From Nocardia sp. CC227C (GTDB taxonomy: Bacteria; Actinomycetota; Actinomycetes; Mycobacteriales; Mycobacteriaceae), in assembly GCF_030767025.1 (NCBI RefSeq), contig NZ_JASITE010000001.1:678234-742233 (forward strand): a DNA stretch of 64,000 nucleotides, in the 5' to 3' direction. Below the pieces are notes generated by a model. It was not told where the DNA came from. It did not search any database and saw only the letters and a program-made list of their open reading frames with translations. The position numbers and the translations under genes are program-made. Shown here piece after piece: positions 59,434 through 64,000 of this stretch (its first letter is position 1; each line of letters starts with the position of its first letter).

Positions 59434-60345
59434 ATGATGAGCACCATGCGGGACCAGAATCACGATACGGCGGCCGCCGACCCCTTCGCCGAACACCGAC
59501 GCCTGCTGTTCGGCACCGCCTACCGGATGCTGGGCAGCGTCGCCGACGCCGAGGACATCCTGCAGGATGCCTGGCTGAAATGGCATACGGTGGATCGCGA
59601 TTCGGTCGAACATCCGAAGTCCTACCTGGTCCGGACCGTCACCAACCTGTCGCTGAACCGGCTCACCTCCGCCCGCGCCACCCGTGAGACCTATGTCGGC
59701 CCGTGGCTGCCCGAACCCCTGCTCACCGGACCGGATTCGGCCGCCGAGGAGACCGAGACGGCCGACAGCGTATCGACGGCCATGCTGGTGGTGCTCGAGA
59801 CCCTCAACCCGGTCGAGCGCGCGGTCTTCGTGCTGCGCGAGGTGTTCGGCTACTCGCACGCCGAGATCGCCGGATTCCTGGACCGCCCGGAGGCCACCGT
59901 CCGGCAGATCTCGCACCGGGCGCGCGGGCACGTCCGGTCCCGCCGCCCCCGCTTCGACACCGATACCGCGGCACGCTCGCGGGTCACCGACCGCTTCCTG
60001 GCGGCCTGCCACGGCGGCGACGTCAACGCGCTCATGGAACTGCTCGCCCCGGACGTCACCCTCTGGAACGACGGCGGCGGCAAGGTCACCGCGGCGCGCC
60101 GACCGCTGCACGGCCCCGACCATGTCGCCCGCTGGCTGCTGGGCGTACTGGACAAACCCGTGCTCACCGGCATCAGCCTCGAAACCATCGTCGTCAACGG
60201 TGAACTGGGCATTGTCGGCCGACTCGGCGGGTACCCGGTGGGCGTGATCACCTTCGACATTCTCGACGGGTGCATTCGGCACCTGCGCTTCCAGGTGAAC
60301 CCCGACAAACTCGGTGGGCTGCGCCCGGCCGAAGAGGCTCGGTAG
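59434..60345 (+). CDS. sigJ: ECF41-type sigma factor with SnoaL-like C-terminal domain (SigJ-like)
   Basis: A 303-residue sigma factor. Region 2 reads FGTAYRMLGSVADAEDILQD and region 4 VFVLREVFGYSHAEIAGFL with PEATVRQISHRARGHV. The linker YVGPWLPEPL and the C-terminal SnoaL-like domain with DGGGKV and NPDKL are hallmarks of the ECF41 group, in which the extension replaces an anti-sigma factor. Several ATGs are clustered (59434, 59437, 59446), so the exact start is unclear. It is monocistronic and divergent from the DsbA-like gene. Confidence 0.92.
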   Translation: MMSTMRDQNHDTAAADPFAEHRRLLFGTAYRMLGSVADAEDILQDAWLKWHTVDRDSVEHPKSYLVRTVTNLSLNRLTSARATRETYVGPWLPEPLLTGPDSAAEETETADSVSTAMLVVLETLNPVERAVFVLREVFGYSHAEIAGFLDRPEATVRQISHRARGHVRSRRPRFDTDTAARSRVTDRFLAACHGGDVNALMELLAPDVTLWNDGGGKVTAARRPLHGPDHVARWLLGVLDKPVLTGISLETIVVNGELGIVGRLGGYPVGVITFDILDGCIRHLRFQVNPDKLGGLRPAEEAR

Positions 60346-60384
60346 CGGCGGCGGCTCGGCCAGATCACGCATCGGGGAGAATGG

Positions 60385-61014
60385 ATGCCCGTGAGCGCTG
60401 CAGAACTCGCCGTGGAACCCCTGTCCGCCGCCCGGCGACTGCTCGGTGCGACGCTGTGGTCCGGTCCGGTGGCCCTGCGCCTGGTCGAGGTCGAGGCATA
60501 CGGCAGCGACCCGTCCGGACCGTGGCCCGACCCGGCCGCGCATTCGTACCCCGGCCGCACCCCGCGCAATACCGTCATGTTCGGTCCGGCCGGAATGCTG
60601 TACGTCTATCTCAGTTACGGCATGCACACCTGCGTGAACGTCACCACCGGTCCGGACGGCAGCGCCGGCGCCGTGCTGCTGCGCGCGGGTGAGGTCACGG
60701 CCGGACACGAGCAGGCCCGCGCCCGACGCCCCGCCGCCCGCACCGACGCCGCGCTGGCGCGCGGACCCGGCAATCTCGGCAGCGCGCTCGGAATAGCCTT
60801 GGGTGACTACGGAACCCCGCTCTTCGATCCCGCCTCGCCGATCCGCCTCGAACTCGGCCCGGAGCTCACCGACCCCTCCGTCATCGGCGTGGGCCCGCGT
60901 GTCGGCGTCAGTGTCGCCGCCGATCAGCCCTGGCGGCTGTGGCTGCGCGACTCCCCGGCGGTCTCGGCCTACCGGCGCAGTCCGCGCGCCCCGCGCCTCG
61001 ACCGCCCGGCCTGA
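60385..61014 (+). CDS. mpg: DNA-3-methyladenine glycosylase (AAG type)
   Basis: A 209-residue alkyladenine DNA glycosylase removing alkylated or deaminated purines in base excision repair. [14 protein letters not shown] contains the catalytic glutamate, followed by [23 protein letters not shown] and [11 protein letters not shown]. The family is about 200 residues, so it is complete. GGGGAGA precedes the ATG. Its position just before tyrS is also that of the M. tuberculosis mpg gene as I recall, so it belongs to the conserved backbone. Confidence 0.95.
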   Translation: MPVSAAELAVEPLSAARRLLGATLWSGPVALRLVEVEAYGSDPSGPWPDPAAHSYPGRTPRNTVMFGPAGMLYVYLSYGMHTCVNVTTGPDGSAGAVLLRAGEVTAGHEQARARRPAARTDAALARGPGNLGSALGIALGDYGTPLFDPASPIRLELGPELTDPSVIGVGPRVGVSVAADQPWRLWLRDSPAVSAYRRSPRAPRLDRPA

Positions 61015-61102
61015 CCCGCGCGGCGAACGCTGGAAGTTTCGCCCCCGGCGCGGTGACGTACGGACTACGGTGGAAGTGAACCCACACCCCACAGGCGGTT
61101 CC

Positions 61103-61774
61103 ATGTTCGAACGATTCAGCGACAACGCCCGCCGCGCCATCGTGCTGTCCCAGGAGGAAGCCCGCCTGCTCGGGCATAACTACATCGGCACCGAGCACAT
61201 CCTGCTCGGCCTGGCGGCCGCGCCGGACGGGACCACGGCGGCGCTGCTCGCCGACCTCGGCGTCGAACTCCCAGCCCTGCGCGAACGCGTCGCGACCATG
61301 ATCGGCACCGCCGAGGGCGAGCCCACCGGTCACATTCCCTTCACCCCGCGCGCCAAGAAGGTGCTCGAGCTGTCGCTGCGCGAGGCATTGCTGCTGCACC
61401 ACAGCACCATTCAACCCGAGCACCTGCTGCTCGCCCTCGTCCGCGAAGGGGAGGGCGTCGCCGCGCAGATCCTCGTCGCGGTGGGGGCCGACGCCGACCG
61501 CGTGCGCAAGGCGGTGCTCGCGCACTTCGCCGCCGCCGGACCCGTACCCCGCGATGCGCCGCCGTCCGCCGAACACGAACTGCGGCAGCGGATCACGGCA
61601 TTGGAGGATCGAGTCGCCGAGCTGGAGCGGCGACTCGGTGATACCCCGGCCGGTGACACCTCTGCTGGTGCAACCTCGGTCGGTGACACCTCCGCTGGTG
61701 ACACCTCGGTCGGTGAAAGCTCCGCTGGTGACGCCTCGGCCGGTGACACCTCAGCCCGTGACGCCGGAGCCTGA
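61103..61774 (+). CDS. Clp N-terminal domain protein without ATPase, repeat-containing tail
   Basis: A 223-residue protein. Residues 1-145 are a double Clp-N repeat (MFERFSDNARRAIVLSQEEA; GHNYIGTEHILLGL; then FTPRAKKVLELSLREAL and IQPEHLLLALVREGEGVA), the substrate/adaptor-binding module of ClpC. The ATPase modules are absent. A coiled-coil-like helix (ELRQRITALEDRVAELERRL) leads to eight GDTSA-type pentapeptides. It may act as an adaptor or decoy for ClpC or a related partner; that is inference. ClpC-N-only proteins are found in several actinomycetes. Confidence 0.9.
   Translation: MFERFSDNARRAIVLSQEEARLLGHNYIGTEHILLGLAAAPDGTTAALLADLGVELPALRERVATMIGTAEGEPTGHIPFTPRAKKVLELSLREALLLHHSTIQPEHLLLALVREGEGVAAQILVAVGADADRVRKAVLAHFAAAGPVPRDAPPSAEHELRQRITALEDRVAELERRLGDTPAGDTSAGATSVGDTSAGDTSVGESSAGDASAGDTSARDAGA
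61637..61756 (+). repeat. Eight 15-bp tandem repeats encoding GDTSA-type pentapeptides
   Basis: In-frame units begin every 15 bases from 61637. They encode GDTPA, GDTSA, GATSV, GDTSA, GDTSV, GESSA, GDASA and GDTSA. Variation is mostly in the last codon (A or V) and in third positions, so the array is somewhat aged. Length change here would lengthen or shorten the acidic Ser/Thr-rich tail without breaking the frame. Confidence 0.9.
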
Positions 61775-62166
61775 GACGGCCGCTTCCCGGTCCGGGTCCT
61801 GTTCGCACGGCCCACCGCCCCCCGGGCCGCGGTCCGATATTCCAGAAGGGTGACCGTCGCCCCGCGCAACCGGCCCGTGGCCGACGCGCGCGCCCACGAT
61901 GAACTGGTGGAGGCCAGTCGTGCCCGCGTCGCGGCGGCCATCGCCAGCCGTGCCCATCCGTCCGCCCTGAAGACGGACCCGCCGACCGGGCAAGGGGCCG
62001 ACCGGTTCCGTCGCCCCGTGTGCCGCGGATATTCGCTCGCCCTACTTCCCGCCGTCGAGCACACTCGGCCGCGGACCACCGGCGCGCCCGCCGATTCCCG
62101 GGTCCGATTCCCGAATGGCGGACCTCTGCGCAGGTCCGCGGTATCCGTGCGGAAAGATGGGGTGAC
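61775..62166. other. Region between the Clp-N gene and tyrS
   Basis: A 392-base gap. A GTG at 61850 opens a 106-codon frame ending at 62170 whose start ([20 protein letters not shown]) looks helical, but the second half is low-complexity and it overlaps the tyrS start. I could not decide whether it is a gene and leave it unannotated. No T-box-like leader for tyrS is evident. Confidence 0.4.
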
Positions 62167-63447
62167 GTGAGCGGCGACATCATCGATGAACTGACCTGGC
62201 GCGGACTGATCGCACAGTCCACCGACCTGGACGCCCTGCGGGCGGACCTGGCGAAGGGCCCGCTGACCCTCTATGCCGGCTTCGATCCGACCGCGGCCTC
62301 CCTGCACGCCGGACATCTGGTCCCGCTGCTGACCCTGAGGCGCTTCCAGCAGGCCGGGCACCGCCCGATCGTGCTCGCGGGCGGCGCGACCGGTCTGATC
62401 GGTGACCCCCGCGACGTGGGCGAACGCACCATGAACTCCACCGACACCGTGGCCGAGTGGGCCGGTCGCATCCGTTCCCAGCTGGAGCGTTTCGTCGACC
62501 TCGACGATTCGCCGACCGGTGCGATCATCGCCGACAACATGGACTGGACCGGTCCGCTGAGCGCCGTCGCCTTCCTGCGCGATATCGGCAAGCACTTCTC
62601 GGTCAATGTCATGCTGGCCCGCGAGACCGTCAAGCGGCGGCTCGAGTCCGACGGCATGTCCTACACCGAGTTCAGCTACATGCTGCTGCAGGCCAACGAC
62701 TTCGTACAGCTGCGCCGCAACTACGACTGTCGCCTGCAGGTCGGCGGGTCCGATCAGTGGGGCAACATCATCGCGGGCGTGGAGCTGAACCGCCGCGTGG
62801 ACAGCGAATCCGTCCACGCCGTGACCACCCCGCTGGTCACCTCGGCCGACGGCAAGAAGTTCGGCAAGTCCACCGGTGGCGGCAGCCTGTGGCTGGATCC
62901 GGAGATGACCAGCCCGTACGCCTGGTACCAGTACTTCGTCAATACCGCCGACGCCGATGTGGTGCGCTACCTGCGCTGGTTCACCTTCCTCACCAAGGAG
63001 GAGTTGGACGAGCTGGAGCAGGCCACCGCCGAGCGCCCGCACGCCCGCGAGGCGCAGCGCCGCTTGGCCGCTGAGATGACGACGCTGGTGCACGGCGAGG
63101 AGCACACCCGCGCGGTCCAGCTCGCCAGCCAGGCCCTGTTCGGTCGCGGTGAACTGCGTGAACTCGACGAGTCCACGCTGGCCGCGGCGCTCACCGAGGC
63201 GGCGGTCGAGGGCAAGGTGGCCGAGGCCGACGGCACCGCCACCATCGTGGATCTGCTGGTCTCCTCCGGCCTGTGCGAGAGCCGCGGCGCGGCCCGACGC
63301 GCGGTCAACGAGGGCGGGGCGTCGGTGAACAACGAGCGTGTCTCCGATCTGGAGTGGACGCCCTCGGAGGGTGACTACCTGCACGGACGCTGGTTGGTGC
63401 TGCGGCGCGGCAAGAAGAACTTCGCGGGAGTCCGTCGAGCGGGCTGA
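62167..63447 (+). CDS. tyrS: Tyrosyl-tRNA synthetase
   Basis: A 426-residue class I synthetase. The HIGH motif appears as HAGH (47-50) after [12 protein letters not shown], the tyrosine pocket is [16 protein letters not shown], and KMSKS appears as KFGKS. A C-terminal S4-like domain ([20 protein letters not shown]) binds tRNA. GTG at 62167 is the start. Five bases after the stop a terminator begins. The gene directly precedes the rRNA promoter region. Confidence 0.98.
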   Translation: MSGDIIDELTWRGLIAQSTDLDALRADLAKGPLTLYAGFDPTAASLHAGHLVPLLTLRRFQQAGHRPIVLAGGATGLIGDPRDVGERTMNSTDTVAEWAGRIRSQLERFVDLDDSPTGAIIADNMDWTGPLSAVAFLRDIGKHFSVNVMLARETVKRRLESDGMSYTEFSYMLLQANDFVQLRRNYDCRLQVGGSDQWGNIIAGVELNRRVDSESVHAVTTPLVTSADGKKFGKSTGGGSLWLDPEMTSPYAWYQYFVNTADADVVRYLRWFTFLTKEELDELEQATAERPHAREAQRRLAAEMTTLVHGEEHTRAVQLASQALFGRGELRELDESTLAAALTEAAVEGKVAEADGTATIVDLLVSSGLCESRGAARRAVNEGGASVNNERVSDLEWTPSEGDYLHGRWLVLRRGKKNFAGVRRAG

Positions 63448-63452
63448 ACATA

Positions 63453-63475
63453 GGGGTGGGACGCGGTCCCACCCC
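63453..63475 (+). terminator. Rho-independent terminator after tyrS
   Basis: GGGGTGGGAC-GCG-GTCCCACCCC is a perfect 10-bp stem with a three-base loop followed by TTTCTGCTT. It starts six bases after the tyrS stop and separates tyrS from the rRNA promoters. Confidence 0.92.
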
Positions 63476-63595
63476 TTTCTGCTTCATGCGTGGAAGAGAT
63501 CGCCGAGAGCTGGGTCACAAACTCGTGGTCCCGCCCGGCGATCTTGTCGTTCCGGGGCGGCGCTACCTGCGCAAACACGTTCGTGACCAGGCGAT

Positions 63596-63624
63596 TTGAC
63601 GTTCCGTTTTCCGCCACGTAACTT
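63596..63624 (+). promoter_or_regulatory. rRNA operon promoter, upstream copy
   Basis: A -35 element TTGACG (63596-63601) and a -10 TAACTT (63619-63624) are 17 bases apart, close to the housekeeping sigma consensus. The region following is non-coding to the window end. Confidence 0.75.
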
Positions 63625-63751
63625 ATTCCAGGTCAGAGCGACACGGACACCGACCGGGACCGAAACCCCAGCTCAGAGCAGGGATTACGGGATCGGGGAA
63701 CGAGGTTGGACGAGGAGCGCCTGACACGAACACCCAGTCCGAAACGGGAAC

Positions 63752-63780
63752 TTGACTCCGAGGAGTCGGCCCGTTAGGCT
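63752..63780 (+). promoter_or_regulatory. rRNA operon promoter, downstream copy
   Basis: TTGACT (63752-63757) and TAGGCT (63775-63780) are exactly 17 bases apart. This pair matches mycobacterial rrn promoters in form. The transcript would start near 63787 and include the boxA region. Confidence 0.85.
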
Positions 63781-64000
63781 GGAAAAGTTGCCTCGCTGGA
63801 CAATCGATCAGATCGGTTCGATGGCGTGTGCGTGTGTTCTTTGAGAACTCAATAGTGTGTCGATGAATGTCAGTGCCAAATATTTTTTGGTTCCGATCTT
63901 CACCCCCCGTGTGAGGGTCGGACATTTTTGTCAGCTAATTTCCGGCTGGCGTATTGTTTTGCTGGGTTTTCGGACTCGCGTTTACTTCTGATTGGCTCCT
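63781..64000 (+). other. rRNA leader with boxA-type antitermination signal
   Basis: TGTTCTTTGAGAACTCAATA (63834-63853) is the conserved boxA-like sequence ahead of actinobacterial 16S genes. It is followed by T-rich, low-GC leader sequence typical of the spacer processed by RNase III; CCAAATATTTTTTGG can form a small hairpin. The 16S gene itself is not reached by base 64000. The whole non-coding stretch from 63476 holds only promoters and leader. Confidence 0.8.

Noticed and set aside
61850..62170. 106-codon frame before tyrS
   Set aside because: Second half is low-complexity, no ribosome-binding site, and it overlaps the tyrS start; kept only as a note in the gap entry.
63623..63925. Minus-strand 100-codon frame across the rRNA leader
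   Set aside because: It overlaps two good promoters and the boxA region, and its product resembles no protein.

Overview
The window reads as a chromosome segment of a Nocardia-like actinomycete (order Mycobacteriales). Coding GC is very high, GTG starts are common, and many genes begin 6-9 bases after a TAnnnT hexamer, the layout of leaderless actinobacterial transcripts. The conserved skeleton is pheT - argCJBDFR-argG-argH - mpg - tyrS, which from memory is also the order in Mycobacterium tuberculosis (there with different genes between the blocks). The last 0.5 kb is the promoter and leader region of an rRNA operon whose 16S gene would begin just outside the window.

Layout. 1-1842: 3' part of pheT. 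1973-14260: accessory block. It holds an alpha/beta hydrolase, then a divergent catabolic cluster (RidA, IclR regulator, KDG-type kinase on the minus strand; PLP deaminase, D-aminoacylase-like deacylase, KDPG/KHG aldolase on the plus strand) whose gene set fits breakdown of an N-acyl-D-amino acid or sugar acid such as N-acetyl-D-glucosaminate. The last gene, a GntP-type permease, is wrecked by a stand-alone TnpB (IS1341-like) element. Several conserved hypotheticals, an F420-type nitroreductase-like protein and a phosphodiesterase follow. 14329-25873: arginine biosynthesis, with near-identical ArgR-type sites before argC and argG.

25968-60345: long accessory stretch. It holds an SMR pump, ilvA, an NsrR-Hmp nitric oxide defence pair, a 29-bp tandem repeat, and a compact minus-strand operon of family 2B encapsulin shell protein, geranyl diphosphate C-methyltransferase and isopentenyl diphosphate isomerase, without the usual terpene cyclase. 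Then come a hydrolase/AMP-binding fusion, a cell-envelope glycosylation region (WecE-like aminotransferase, two paralogous giant membrane proteins, GtrA, GtrB-like glycosyltransferase), a TetR-regulated ABC exporter with a clear operator, and a conserved cluster of epimerase, two-component system, membrane protein, glycosyltransferases and molybdopterin oxidoreductase. A gutted flavin reductase pseudogene, a multicopper oxidase, a DsbA-like protein and an ECF41-type sigma factor end this stretch.

60385-64000: mpg, a small Clp-N protein with a pentapeptide-repeat tail, tyrS with a textbook terminator, and two rRNA promoters followed by a boxA-type antitermination leader.

Most noteworthy: (i) the encapsulin-methyltransferase-isomerase operon lacking a cyclase; (ii) the GntP permease cut by the TnpB element, whose putative guide RNA would carry permease sequence; (iii) the proposed N-acetylglucosaminate route with an array of palindromes; (iv) the duplicated divergent promoter/membrane-glycosyltransferase module.
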